The position numbers were made by a program, and so were the translations under genes. From positions 1,325,657 through 1,389,656 of the forward strand of contig WBMW01001268.1 in NCBI GenBank assembly GCA_013396635.1: 64,000 nt of DNA, read 5' to 3'. This DNA is from Penelope pileata. Lineage: Eukaryota; Chordata; Aves; Galliformes; Cracidae. Below are positions 34,801-49,800 of this stretch, in pieces. The notes beneath the pieces were generated by a model. The model was not told the DNA's origin. It made no database searches and worked only from the letters and a program-made list of their open reading frames with translations. Within the stretch, counting starts at the first letter, position 1; the number at the start of each line of letters is the position of its first letter.

Positions 34801-37800
34801 GCTCTGAGTATTTCATGGAAGTTTGAAACTTCCATGAGTAGTTGCTTGTACTATTTGTGCACAGGTTCACATGAGGTATAATCTGTTAGGTGACTTCTTA
34901 AAGAGAACACTGAAGACATGAAGAATTTTAGCTAAACTATGGTTGTCATCTGTTTGATTTTTCATCTATATACCTAGTTGATATGATAAATTTTATCCCT
35001 TCTGTGATAGGGATTGACTTTCACTTTAAGTAGAAAGACTGTATCTGTATTGGATTTAAATACCTTGTTTAACTTGCCATGTAATTTCAGAGTACCTGAA
35101 ACAGCAGTAAGAATTTTTCTTGTCTTGCTGGGTCATTGCATTTTTGTAACCTTCATAATGGTGAAGTCTGATGAAATGAACGAAGTACTTTGGTTTGGCA
35201 GCTAACAAGTTTGGACGAGACTAGGAATTTCATTGGAATGTTGCTGAAATCTGTGGAAGAACACAGCCAAAAAAATGCATAATAATTCCATTATTTCTCC
35301 ATTACAAAAATATGACAAAGCAATAAGTAATTTGTCTGGACTGATGATTTCTTAGAATTTTTAACTTGTGAAGAGTCAATCCTGAGAGCAGCCTGGAATC
35401 CCTTCAGCTAGCTTCTGTCTGGCTTACCTGGTTCCCTTCCATTGCACCTTCCTGCTTTGTGTAACTAGGTGTACTCAGATGCAGATTTCACATGAAAAAT
35501 TGGTACAAAAAACACTGCATTACACAACAATGCTTGCCTTTCTCTACAGATGACTTAGTTAGTGAAACTTCTTTTAGTTTTTATGCTTTTTCATAAGCAT
35601 AATATTTTCATCAGCCATAAAAATTGCCTTTCCCCTTCCTATCAATTATTTTTAAGCATTTTCAATGATTTTTAATATTTTTAAGAGTTCTTTTTTTTTC
35701 TCTGAATTCAATATTTTTTAATACATAATATCATGGACAGTTTACATGAAATATATCAAAGACTTGGCTTTAAGTTATTATCCAGTAGCGACTGAAGGGT
35801 AGTTTATCTTGCAAAATCTTGAGGAAACTGGCATTGCTTTCACAATCAAGATATAACCCATGTTTTGTGCCTTAATTAAAAATCTACCAGCGAGGGCCAA
35901 GTGCACAAAACTCTGGTGATTTGGAGACTGATTATATGTACTTAAAGAGAAATACCACAGCACCAACCAACAATATTTAAGGAAGATGCAGTTTCAGGTT
36001 TTGGCCCGTAACTACAAAAGGTGTTTGTTGCTGACAGGATATATGCCATCAGAGTTTGCATTTTGGCTCTGGAGGTTGTCTTTGCATTCTCTTGACCAAC
36101 AGCACTTAGTGTTTCTAGGTTTTGTTTTGTCTTTATAGAGAGGATGTACTGAAACAGTAATTCTTAAGCTATTGAATTGCATTCCTGGAATATTTTATAT
36201 AAAACCAGAATCCAAGGAAATTAAAGTCCAAGACAATTTAAAAATGAAGTGGCCTTTGCCTAATACTCTGTAGTTTCTGAATTTTTTTGAAATTCTTGCA
36301 CTAGAAATTATGTACTCCAGGGTTTAACCAAGCCTTTTCTGTCTGTCCTAGCACAGTTTTTATTAGCAAGGCGTTCGTGTTAGAAAACACATATATAGCA
36401 TTAAAGAACATTTGGAGAAGACTAGAAGTTTCATATCTCAAAGGAGCGATAGTAGTATGTCTTCAGAATGCATCGCATATGATGTTCAGAGTAGAAGTCC
36501 CATCTTGGTTAAGAACAACATATTTGCACATAAAATAGTTGGAGAACAGAAGCAATCTGTTTTTTTTTTTTTCTTTTTTTCAAAGGTGACCTTTCATGCA
36601 GCTGGAGAAGTGGGTCTTAATTGTGAATGCTGAAAAGAATGGCTTCACTGAATACTTGGCTAATCCTCTGGCTAAAATATGTTTGCACAAAGGCTGTTGT
36701 GAATAAAATAAGCCATAGGACTGTAGGACCCAAGTGTTTGTTGAAGCAGTGGCACGTGTTCTTTGAATGTCATTTGTTGATGTGAAGAAGTACTTCAAAG
36801 GCAGTAATATATCCAAATGTTAAATAATATCTGCAAATGATAGAATGACTGTTTTAAGACACGAATGCTTTCTATACCCACATCCACAGTTCAGAGATAA
36901 AATCACAGGCAGTCAAGCTCTGAAGCCTATTTTGTCGGGCTTTTCCCATAGATGTGATGAGCTTGCTTAGTCTCTGCAGAGAAATGGAGTTTCTTCCTCT
37001 TGTTTTTTTGCTAAAGTTAATATGTGCCTTTTCACTTGATTGGAGAGCTTATCACAGATCTCTGGATGCCCTAAGTCCTCTTTCTGTAAGGTGAAAGGTT
37101 TACTCGTCTCTTCTGGAGCTTGAGATAGCTTTAATGCCTGCCTAGCATTCCTTGATTTTAAGTAATAATACCACGAGGTCACCAAGAGCATGACATTGCA
37201 AGATCTCCGTTCTTCTGTCAGCACTGTTGTTTGAATTCTGGGGCGAGATTTCTTTTTTTTTTTAACTCTGGAAATAGTGTAATTTGTGGTCTACCTACAT
37301 AGTCTTAGCAAGGAAAATACTGCTCTCAGGCTGGTTGGTTTTTTTTTGTTTTTTTTTTTTTGTCAAAGTGACTTTTCCAGAATGAATGATAACCCACATT
37401 GCACCTCTCCATCTTGGACAGTCACAGGGTTTTAATTTCCTGTCCTAAAGCTGCTCTGTGGCTAGGTGCTGATAATGTTTCCTGTGTGGAAGACGAATAC
37501 ACTATTTCTTTTTTTGATCAGGGAAAAGGAAGATGGGATGCAGAAGCAGGTATTCTGGTGGAAAGGTTGCAGAAGTCATGCAGATGTGGTGATGAAAGTA
37601 TCTCCTGTTATGCTTCACTAGAGCACTCGAATTAGGCAGAGTGATTGCAAGAAACTTAGAGGGCTGTGCTCTACCTTTTTCATATTGCCGTAAGTGGAGT
37701 GGGAAAACCTAGAGGTCTACTCCTCCCACATGTAGAGCAGGAAAAGTTTGAGATATATCTCATGTAATACTAAAGCATTTATTAGAAATGTTCTGAAAAT

Positions 37801-40800
37801 GCATCTAGGCACATCCATGAAATCAGTGTTTAGCTCATTTCAAAAAATAAATGTTATGGGAATGTAATTTGTCTTTGTTAAACCATCCCTCTACTAAATT
37901 CAAGAGAGAACTGCCTGCCTATCAAGGTGAACCTTGCTCAGTCCTCTGCTCAAGAAAGGCTTCCCAGAGCAGGCTGCCCAGAGCCATGTCCAGCTTTTGG
38001 ATATCTCCTAGTACAGAGACTCCACAACCTTTCTGGGCAGCCTGTGCCGGTGCCAGTCACTCTCATAGCAGAATTCTTCCTTGTGTTCAGACAGAACCTC
38101 CTGCATTGCAGTTTGTCTCCTTTGCCTCTTGTCCTGGCACCTCTGAAAACAGCCTGGCTCCAGCTTTACACCCTCCCTTCAGGCAGATGTTGATTAGAGC
38201 CCCCTGAGATGTCTGTTCTCCAGGCTGAACAGTTTCAGCTCTCCCAGCCCTCCCACACAGGAGAGTTGCTCCCATCTCTTAACTGTCTCTGCGGTGCTTC
38301 ACTGGACTCTGCCCAGTCCTCCTCTCTCTCACTTGCGCTGGGGAGTGGACAAAAAAGGAAACAATGTTTTTGCTGGAGATAGCCTTCTTAAAAAATGTCT
38401 TTAAACCTGTGTGTAATGCATACTAGTAAAGACTACTAGTGACTCCCTGTGACAAAGTTGTGTAAGTAATCCTGGTGAAATGTAACACTACAAAAATAGT
38501 GTTCAGCAAGTAACAGCTGGAGGTAGTTGGTGTGCCTTGTAGCTTAACAAAACACAGCCTAGCTGGAGGAGTATCTAACAAAGAAGTATCCACACTTTGT
38601 GACTTCAGCTGTCTGAAGACAGTGATTTCTGCAGTATCTTAGGAAGGCAAGTCAGTGCCAATTTACAATGGAGGCAGAATGTTTCGCTTTTAGTCAGCTA
38701 TTTTTTAATGTTCTGGGAATGCTGGAGTCCTCTCAGCTTTTTTTGTGTGGTTAGCTAAGAAACTATAAATAGTTGGTGTGTGTCTTTTCTTTATGGTCTC
38801 CTTGCAACAGTCAGAAGTTGGTTCCAACAGGGATTCTGGAATATCACAGTTAGTGTATTTAGTGGAAAATCAGTGTTGAGTATGAAGAAAATGCTCAGTG
38901 GTTCCCTTTGTTTTTTTACCTAATGCTGAGTTACAACTTACTACTTAATTTCTTGCTAAGAACTCTGCTTATGATGAATATCTGCTTTCCTTTTCTTGGC
39001 TCTGTTCAGCCTTGACATTTCAGCAGTAGACCGCTTTTAAACTGAAAAGGAAGCAAGAACTGAAGGATGCAAGTACTTATCTATGTGGAATAGAACCTTA
39101 CTGAACCTCATTAGAAATGTATCCCAGAGTGCTTTCAATTTATAAAGAGCTCTTTGTCACTTACAATATGACTTTTTATGTTGAAATTCAATTATAAGAA
39201 ATGATTTTAAATGATAAAAAATCAAATGTTTAAGCTTTCCAAATTATCTTGGGAATTCTTAAGGTTGAATTCTGCAACAGACAACAAAAGATACCTCAGA
39301 AATGAATTTTAAAAAGAAATAAAAACTAATTTTCAGATACTATTTTAGAGATTCAGTATTTCATATTAAAATATAAAATTTGTTAAATGGTAAAAGATGA
39401 TATTAAATAGTTATTTTTGGCTTTCTAGAAAAAAAGCTAGAAAGTTAATATAATGGAAAATCCTATATATAATTGGTAATTCTGAAGGGTTGTAGTTGTT
39501 CATCAAAAAATATTGGTTGTTATTTTGTATGTTTTGAAGTGTTGTCTTTGAGCCTTCTTACCAGCACGTGGTATATTCCGGTGCTCGATACCTGAGATCA
39601 GAAGGGTTCTGCTGTACCACTGTATACCTTCATATACACCTCCCCAGTTCTTGTCATCATAGTGCCTCAAAGCCTAGTTTTACTGCACACTATGGAGACA
39701 AAAACCCCATAATGTTGAAGGCAATTTACTGAATTTGCAGCTAACTAAATGATATAGTAATCATCAGTTTCTTGGATGTATCAACATTATACGGTGTTTT
39801 TGTAAAGCTCGGCTTGGCTGCGTTGTCTTTACTCTTTGGGCAGGTGGCAAGTGAAGGAAGGTTTCATTTGGTATTTTTTACTCCCTTTTCTTTTCCTTCC
39901 TTCCCTTCCCTTCCTCCGTCCCTCCTCCCTCAGCTGAAGGAAGAGTGAACAGTGATACCTTAATAGCTTTATGTTGCCTAATGCCAGGACAGAGAGCTAG
40001 GAATTTCTTATGTTTTGGTTTTGCTTCTGGATTTTTCTTCTAGATAATAGGTTCTGAAAAAGACAATAAAAGAGAAATAGTAGTTGTCAAAACAAAGTGC
40101 TATGAAAAGTTTATTTTTATGGCTTTGTCTCAAAAGTTAATATTTCAAGTTTATATTTGAACCAGATGAGGCCCAGAACTATTTTAAACTCAGAATTTTG
40201 CCAACCCCCCCCACCAGTCACAGTATATGTATTTTAATAAATACAGTTTAATAATATGCTGTTGGACTGTTTGATTTTTATTGCCTCATGATAGCCCTGA
40301 GCACTATTTCTAGTTTTAGAGGCTTCCTCTCATGAGTGCAGTACATTCTTTTATGTAGCACCTGTTTTAAACCCCAAATCTGAATCTACAAATGTAAAAC
40401 CTGACTTTTGAAATATTTGCTTTTTTGAACGCTCTTCTTTAAAGGACCTGTCAGGATCTCTCCCCAAAATGCTAGAAGCTTGAAGGATAAGGGAGGAACA
40501 AAGTTGCATGGCCCAAACACATGTGCTTTCGTCATTAGCAAGGTACAGCATGACCTCATGTTGACCTCAAAGGTAAATGGCTAACAGGGAACAATTATAC
40601 ATGCCTGTGAAAGCAGCTTAGTTTTGAACATAATCAAAACAATAATTTCAGTGTATAGAATAATATTAAATTTACAACTCTGTCTGTCTTTCACTTTCTC
40701 TCTCTTGTCTCTCGCTCTCCAAGTCTCTTCTTGAGAGAATGTTGTGGTTTTTTTGTGTGTGTCGCAAAAGGAAATTACTTTTCTAGAGGTCATAATAGAT

Positions 40801-43800
40801 TCCTAAATATGAGGAACCCGAAGGATCTTTTATCTAATTTAGTCAAGTTGTGCATCTTACAACGAAATGCTCTTTTTAACCTAAAGGTTTCATTTGTTGG
40901 TTAGAGAATCGGTATTGCAGCCTTCAGGATGTGTGCCTGTATTGCCTTGGGGAATACTGTGTAGTTTTGAAATGTATAGATCATTTAGACTAGTGGGAGT
41001 GTGTTTTTTTAAATATTAATACTTTTTTTTAATGTGTTTGTTAGACTACCACAGAAACTTACGACATTTGTTTTTTTATAGAAGACTAAATATTCTGTAG
41101 CATTGTGTGATGCAGCTCTGCATATTATTTAGCTAGTAGTTCTGAGCTATGTGGAGAAGAATTGCTGCCAGCATCTTGGAACATTAGCCATATTTGTCCC
41201 ATATGATTTTACAATATAATTATTTGATACGAATTTTATCTATTTATTTTTTTGCTAGAATGAGAGAGCATATTCCTTCTGTGGAACAATAGAATACATG
41301 GCTCCAGATATTGTAAGAGGGGGAGATACAGGCCACGATAAGGTACGTTCTATCTATCTAAGCTTATTACTTAAAAAAAAGTTAGTTCTTCTGGCAACGC
41401 TGTTGTTCAATTTGAGTTTTCTTGGTACAGAATGAGATAGTGTCTTACTTGAAAACATGCGTTGTTTCAGGTTGTCCTAAAATAGATTATTGCCTTTATT
41501 TAAAAACATTGATATAATTTATTTTTATTCTGAAGTTATTTTTTAGTCTAAGTTAAAGGCATATTTCTAAAGCTATTGAGACTCATTTTTGTTCTATTCA
41601 AATCTCATTCTAAATGCATAATGGGACAAGAAAATTTGCTCACACTTACCTCCTTTTATTTAAAAACTATTTAGCTCAGAGTGGAAAAATAAGTGTTTTG
41701 TGAATAATTCTGGTACACTTTTCTGTACAGCTGTACAACTTCTGTACATTCTGTACAACTTTTACAGTTGTACATCAGGTAAGTCTTGTCTTTCTTGAAG
41801 TCTTAAGCTTATTATTAAAGTAGGTTTGGGAAATGTTCTCAGATTGTCAAAAATTAATTCTGTTTAGCTTGAGGATCAAGTTTTAATATGAATTACAGTG
41901 CCAGTAATTGATGGCAAAGATTAAGATGACCATTATTCACAGATGATATCTGAGACAAGGTACCTCCCCAACCCTACTCCACAGAAAGAATTTTACAGTA
42001 TTCCTAGATAAATTTTTCTGATTGCTTACTATACTGAGAAATTTTTGAGAATATCTCATCTCTGATATTTTGCTGTAGATTGAGTTTACTTGTTTTTCTA
42101 TTGAGGTTCCTTGAATACAGTTGATCACAGTTCATCGTTATAATGGACTTTTTAAGCACTGGAAAATTTTATGTCACCCTCCATCTCCTTTTCCTAGATT
42201 ACTGGACTCAGTTTGACTTTGCCTTAGAAGGTTCTTTCTTCTCTCTCTGTTCATTCTGCTTCTCTTTTCATGAGTTTGTCTGTAATATTTTTTCAGGTAG
42301 GAGTGTTACAGAGGGCGCAGTACTTTGACAAAGTGTTGGCAGTTTCAAGTCCAGCAGAACAATTACTTCCCTGATTCTTCTATTAAACATAAAACAGAAA
42401 ATAATTTCTTTTCATTTGATTTAGTCATTTCAAATGACTTAGTCATCTTCTACAGTACTGCTTGCCTAATCATTATTAAAAATGGAATTTTTCCAATTTA
42501 TGAATCTAAGATCAATTTCCTGCAGTCTCTATTTCGCCTCAGTTTAATCTTGCCGATTTCAGAGCATCTCTGCAATGCATGAGTCACTTTTGAGTTGTGT
42601 TTTTTTTCTCAAGTGCTTACAATTCAATTCTATTGCTAATTTTAAGAGTGATCTCTGTTATCTTCGATTACTTCTATTTGGTACTTTAATGAGGTACAGA
42701 ACAGAGCTATATAATATACTGTAAGAAATAGCTCAAGAGTTTGATGCCAAACGATTGGCAGCTGTTAAATAAGGGTGATTTTTCAGTTATATATTTGCTG
42801 ACAATTGTTTACATCACAAATTCTTGGCTCATCATTGGCAGTGTCATGTGGCTCAGTGTTAGAAAGTTTTTAGAATATTTTGTCTTTACTGCTTATCTAG
42901 CAACCCAGTTTAAAAATAGAAAATGATATTGCGTTGGTATGATATGCTCTTGGTAAATCTGTGTTTTTGCTTGTAATCTCTTCTACATAGCTATCTTTTT
43001 TGTATTAAAAAATTGCTCCAGTATCTTTAAGTTTAGTTTGGGTTCTGCAGATCCTCATTTTCTTACAAAAGAGAAAAAAAATATTTATGGACAAGGAACA
43101 GTTATTTTGTAATTAAAAAAGTTTTAGAAGTGATGCTGGATATGAGAGTGCAGAGACAATTTGAGCATTTTACCTCAGAAAATTATTTCCTCTTACAAAA
43201 CTTCTACCTCCGGATAACTACCTATCCTTGAAACTGTATAGCCTCCTTCAAGTATTGAAATTAACAAAATCAGATAGAATATAGCTAAGGATGGGATTAT
43301 CCTAAAGCACTTAACATGCAACTACATTAAAAAAAAAAGAAAAAAAACCAGAGCCAAACAAGCAACAACAACAACAAGAAAAACAACAACAAAAAAAACC
43401 AGTTCTGAGGTGTCAGAGATATGAATAATATGATGAGTATATTTGAAGCCAAAGATCATGTGTTTCTGTGGAATGTAAGGTGAAATTCTATAGCATTTTA
43501 AGGTGTCCTGATTATCTGTTACCTGTAGACCTAACCATTGCTTTTCCAAAGTTCCTAAAAGCTCAGGTCCACTACTTCTTAGTAAGCCTTAGGTTCCTCT
43601 CTTATTTTCATTTCTCTGTCATTTCACAGTGGTAAAAATGAAAATTAATTCTGGGGAAAACAAAATGAAACTTTTTTGGCTAGTGGAAAGACTTCAGATT
43701 GAGAAAATATTTGAAGAAGCTGAATGGATAGCTTTCAAAATAAAGTTATTTTAGTGTAGAAAATACTACTAGTCATTACTGTAATCCTTTAAGCTATGTT

Positions 43801-46800
43801 GTGCCCAGGTTTGCCTTTATAGAGATAGGTGGGCTGTTCTTTTTGCTAGCTGTTTACTGGCTGCTTGTTTTGTTCCTCCTTTTGTTAATGATTTTACTTT
43901 ACTGCATCATGACTTATATAATCATTGTTGTTCTATAGGCTGTTGATTGGTGGAGTGTTGGTGTTCTTATGTATGAATTGCTAACTGGAGCATCACCATT
44001 TACGGTTGATGGAGAGAAGAATTCTCAAGCAGAGATTTCTAGGTAAGATTCAAAACAGCATATTCTGTGTGCTTGCTCACAGAGTGATGCTTGTGCCATA
44101 ATATGTGTTTAGTGAGAATTTTAATCTAAAACTTAGGAAGAAAGAGCTACCAGGGTAATACTTCATGTGTTCCGGTTCTATTTAACCGAATGATGTCTGA
44201 AAGCAGATAGGTTAGTTCAGTGATCTGCTGAGGTTAAAAAACTAATGCTGAACTTTATGAAAGACCTGTTTTGTTTAAGCTGCAGTGGAACAAACCACAG
44301 CTTTGTGCTGTCCAGCCCCATTGAATGTTTACCGTTAAAAGGGAAGTCAAATGAAACATGAAATTACATGTAAATAGAATTACTAAATTCAATGTCTTGA
44401 TACGTAATGTAACATATTTAGCTAGAGAGATTTTTGTCAACCCTTGCGAGACCCTTCCATCACATTTATAAGTTTGAATTATCAGGATGAACCTTGCCCC
44501 CACCTTTTTCTCACAGGTTGTATTTATTTTGTCAGTGTGTAACGTGAAACAATGTGATCCTTTCTAGCCATACTTAGATTTCTGAGAAAAAATGAGTATG
44601 ATGCATATGGAAATTAAATAACTTGCACCACTCTTACATTTTACATGTCAGGTTTTCTTGACTGTCAGCTTCCTTACATCTGGTAATCTTTAAATGTTTA
44701 TTTTCAGTCCCCATGTGAAAAACACTGGAGCATTTTAAAAAGACAAAGCAGTAAGATTGCCCCAAATACCTTACCAAATTCTCTCTCGGAAATGTTTGCT
44801 ATGACTGGATTTCTCTTGGGAGAGGCTGAGAGTTGAGGGCTAAAATTGTGCAAACTAGTAACAGCTGTTAAGATCAATTTGGAAGTCCAGAATAACAAGA
44901 GTCTTGCTCCTATTTCAATATGATTATTGTGATTCTGACTCTCTGCTGAAGTCTCTTGATATCTGAAGTTATAAAGGGTAACAGAAAATACATCGGCTAC
45001 TTAGATGATTGATTAACTTCTGTTATAAATTCAGAAAATTTTTTGGAAGGTTGAGACTTATTTGTTGATTTCTAGGTCTCTACCAGAACAGGAAACTCAT
45101 AGAACCACCTGCAAAAGTAGTTCTTGATGGGGAGAAGAATCCATTAACAAAACAAAATTCCAGACTTCGCCCTCTCTGTCATAATGGAGTTAAATTAACT
45201 CTTTCTAACCTATTTGAAGTTAGAAGTTTTGCTGATTTCTACCATGTCTGAATGGGTAATTTTGACTACAAGATTTAATAAATGGGACTCTAATTATTTT
45301 TTATTTATTTTTTTTTTGGAGAGAGCCTTGGATACAATTTTACGGCATATAGTTTGTCTCCAAAACCAGAAAACTTTTTAGATGCTTGTTCTTCAGGATT
45401 TGACTGTCTTTTTGTAGGTCCTTATGCATTCTTGAATATCTTATTTTTTCTGATAATTTGTGGCTAAACTCAAAGAGGAGAAATTACAAGTCTGCATCCA
45501 TCCTCTGGTGACTAATAAACTAATTTCTGGCCTAGAGTTGTTGTGGCAAGTTTACTGCCTTTTTTCCCCCGTGTATTAATGTTGTCCTTTGGTATGCGTT
45601 TTTTCTGGCTGATGTTTATACTTCACATTTGTCTGTACTACACAACTTCTCTCCGTGGATATCTTTGATCTTTCTAGTTTCATTTCTTCTCTAAACTGAT
45701 GAAAAACTGAATTGCAGATAATGTCATCAGATGATATCTGTAGTTGCCAATGGTGATAAAATGATGGGCGCTGACGCAGAGATACAAGTTGTTACAAGCT
45801 TTTTATTGATGGCAGAGTTACTTTAAACAGAAATTGTATTCCTGAAGAGTAGACTTAGAATTCAGTTTTCTCTTACTCAGTCACTAGCCTTGAAAGTATG
45901 ATTTTCATGGCCTTTGATTTTTCCAGGTTTATACCTTGGAAACTATAGTTACTGTGTGGTTTATACCTTTTGTACTCTCTCTGGTGAGAGATTGTGTTCA
46001 GTTCTTTTTATCATAGTTTTTTAACTGCACTGAGGACTTTTCTTTCATGGCAAGTACAACTTAAGTGCATACTTTGATTTCCCTTATATTAAAAGCCTCT
46101 GTCTGTGAAGGCTTTTTGTTCACATTCTTGGTGTGGTGGATTACTAAACTTGTTAGAATTTTTTTCACAGAATTATTAGATTATGTGTCTGTTTCCAGTA
46201 TCCCTTCTCCCCTTTCTTCTCCCTGCTCCTCAAATCTTCCTTTCCTTTTGAAGAACTGTAGACTTCCATTGCTGCAGAGCCATGAAAGGGCCCCATCTTG
46301 CAAAAGCATAGGCAGTGGCTGTGTTTGTTTTCAGTTTGACTGTGAGTGGTTTGTAGTTCTGACTTGAAAGGCAGATCCATTTCAGGGTACTGATTTTTGA
46401 GGGCCTTGTCATATATACAGTGCCTGGAAGTGATCCAGGATTTTAAAGTGACAAAGTCCTTGCTCTGTGCAGGAGTTGTTGCTCTTGAAGTGTTTTCAGT
46501 ACAGCCAGAGCACAGGTAATCAGGTAAAAAAAAGAAAATAAAGGTTGATGCTGAAGGCCATGCCTCCTTTTCAGAAACACAGATATCCTGAGAAGGACCT
46601 TGATGTACTCAGCCACCTTGACTGAGCACTTTAGAGACTACTATTACAGCCTTGAATGACTTACCTTTTAGTACAGAACTTCACTAGAGCCAGACTAACT
46701 GGTCTTCCTTTACTTAACCAAGCTACGTGATTAGTCTTCACCGTTTTCTGCTTTGTGACATGCTGATTCCATATGGTCTTTCTTTTCTGGCAGCTTACTC

Positions 46801-49800
46801 TCTGTACTAATTAATGTATTTAGAGCTTCACTTAAATTTCTTAATTGTAAGTAGTTCCTGTAACTTCTAAAGAAATTGGCATCCTTCTACACAACTTCAG
46901 TATAAAGCTGTGAACCATTTCAGAGCATCATGGATTAGTAATCAGTTGACTTCAGGAGTATTTCTGAAGGTGTGTCAGCAGCCTGTATTCAGACATTGGA
47001 ATAGGTTCCCGAGAGTATTTGGACAATGCTCTCAAGTACAGGGTTTAAATTTTGGGTGGTCTTGTGTGGAGTCAGGAGTGGGACTCGATGATGCTTGTGT
47101 GTCCCTTCCAGTTTGGAATATACTGTGATTCTGTGAAATGAAATGCAGCTTACATGGAGTCGTCTTGTACAGCGTGGCAAAGCCCTGCCTTCTGTGCAGA
47201 GGGCTCTAGGAGAGTCAATACATGGAAGATATCACTGTACATAATCGTAATTTTCTCTTCACATAGCCAAGTAAGACTGCATTGTTAATATTTCCTATAT
47301 TAACTAATATAGGAATTATATAGTAATTATAATACATTAAAATAGTAATTATATAGAAATATAGTTATAATATAACTAATTTTATATTATATAAAAAAAG
47401 CAATAACCTCATCAAAAGGCAGGAATTTATTGATGCTTTTACTAGAGAAGTTTTCCATTACGTGAAATAGTGTTATATCAATCCATGATTGGCAAAACAT
47501 ATATGCTAGTTGTTTTGACAGTTAACATCTTTTTAGGGGATTCCTTCCCCCAAGAATTTAAGGAGTGGTTTCTGCCTGAAGAGCAGAATGTCAAGCAGTG
47601 TGAAAAGTTGCTTCACGAACCTGTCTCAGCTTCAACTGGGACAGTCTGCTCAGGCTCTACTCATCACTGGTAGATCTGATTGCAGTTCCCAGGCTGACTG
47701 AAGACAGGCAATCTGTTGTTGGAAATTTGCAATTAGAAGGATGAAACTTGCTGGCATTGTTACTGAGGAAGTACTTTTTTGGGCTAAGATTCTTCTGGCA
47801 ACTTTGTGTTACAGGATGATACACTTCCCAATGCTCAAGTTTCCCTCTTTTACATGGAAGTTTGTATTTGAATCAGAAACCTGCAACACAGGCAGTAACC
47901 TTGTTGTTAGCAGTTTTCAGCATTGTTACCACAGTTCTCATTAGAGACAGAAATTGTACTCATTTGTTCTCTTTGTTACCCACAATAGCAATCATCCCCA
48001 TTCAGTATCTGTTTTAAGAGACATTTTCAAATTTTTATCTGATTTGGCCATCTGTAATATCTGACATTTTTCATAGAGGAAAATGCTATAGAATTTCCTT
48101 CTGGAGACTAAGGTCAACCCACAGTCTCAATCCCGTTGCTTTAGAAATCGATTTGAAAAATATTGACTTAGGATGTTTTGTTTTGTATACTTCTGAAAGT
48201 CATGTCTCTTTTCAGGATCTTTATCATATATCTTTCAGATTCTCTTATCAGAAAAAGTGATGTATGCTTTTCCTTGGATTCCTCTAACTGAGGTGATTTG
48301 CAACCTAAGAAGATACTGTAGGTTTTCTTGGACTTTGTAAATCAAGTAATTTTGCTGTCAAGGTGTCCTGTATTACATCTTATAACAAGAAAGTTTTCTT
48401 TACCTTCATATCCAGTCTTTTTGAAAACTAGATGATTTCTAGAGACTGAATATTTCCTTCTTCTTCGTGGTTAGCATAGGATTCCTCTTCTTTAAAGATA
48501 GAAACAACCTTCAGTAATCAACTTAAACAGTATTAGAGACCAGTTCAAAATGTAACTGAGATTTTTAGTGCTACTAAAACCTTACTGTTTCAATCTCACA
48601 GTCTGTTGTAGCTTCAAAATCTTCCAGAATGTGCTTAGCAGAGGCACTCCAGGTCCTTCTCTGTGTGCTGTACTGCCTGAAGTCACTACAGTGATAGAAT
48701 GCATATAGACAACGTTAAAAGATTGTCTTTGTGTCTTTTTTAAACTTTTCATTTGTCTTTGAGGTATGATGTTTGCAAGTGCATTCTCAGTTTCCCCTCA
48801 GAGTTCTTAGCTTTGATATGTGCATTTGGAGTAGGTGAAGGAGAACTTGCCTGCCTCTTTGTATAAAACATGGGAGCTATATGTAGAAAACCTAGGTGTT
48901 GAAGTGTGATTCTACTTAGGTTTCCAAGATGTTGAACTTCCACTGGCTTCATATGATGACTTCTAGTTCTTGTATTGAAAGAGACAGTGAGATCCCTATC
49001 AAGTTTCTTTTTGCCAATCATCATTTTGAGGGGAACACTATTCCGCTTCTCCTAAAGTCATCTTTTCTCTAAGTTTAAGAGTCCTAGCCTCCTTTGTAGT
49101 TCTTCATATGAAACACATTCTCTGTCTTCAATTAATTTTGTTACTCTTCTCTAGAACTTTTCTAGTCATAGTGCCTCTTTTTGAGATGAGGGCACAGGCA
49201 CCACACACAATATAAAGGATACAAGCAAACCTCACATGGTAAAAATATATTTTCTTTTTGTTCTCTTTATATTGGAGTTGTGTTTTTGACCTCTGTCAAG
49301 CACCAAGTTGGTGCTTTTATGGAGCTATGTTGTAGCTCTGTGATTTCTTTTGGGTGGTAACACGCTCACTGTGAATGAAAATAGGACTATTTTTCTCTCT
49401 TGGATTAAGTTCCTTACGTACACTGAAAATTAGCTTGTTGTTTTTATTGCCGTGCTTCATGAGAACCTTCTACAGTTCTTTGTCATCTGTCCTTGCCCTT
49501 CAGCAACTTATGAGACAATGTTTGCTCATGCTCCTCATTGCTTGCCTTTTTTCTCAGGTCAGCTATGATCCTGTTCAACAGCACAGTTCCTGGGATAATA
49601 GTCCTAAAATAATGTATAGTCATAAGTTTCTGTTGCAAGAACTGACCATTTACTCTGACCCCCTGTTTTTTGTCTTAACTGATTATTATGTATGCCAGAA
49701 CTGTTCTCTTTATCACACAGCAAATTAATTTCCTTAAACATCTGAGTTATTTTACTAAAAGCCTCTTGTAAATCCAAATGGTGTTTGGAATCACCAATCA

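Larger units (their letters stand above)
26419..41258 (+). other. RPS6KA5: Intron 5 of RPS6KA5 (14.8 kb, largest complete intron in the window)
   Basis: Donor GTGAGT, acceptor TTTGCTAG. It contains CR1 fragments (27482-27737 minus, 33349-34403 plus, about 37930-38340 minus), a possible hAT end (about 32524-32760), T- or A-rich runs (29292-29310, 36560-36580, 37251-37365) and a pyrimidine-rich tract (39886-39932). In 27738-32523, 34404-37929 and 38341-41258 I see nothing else recognisable, and all open frames there are short and without similarity. Confidence 0.88.
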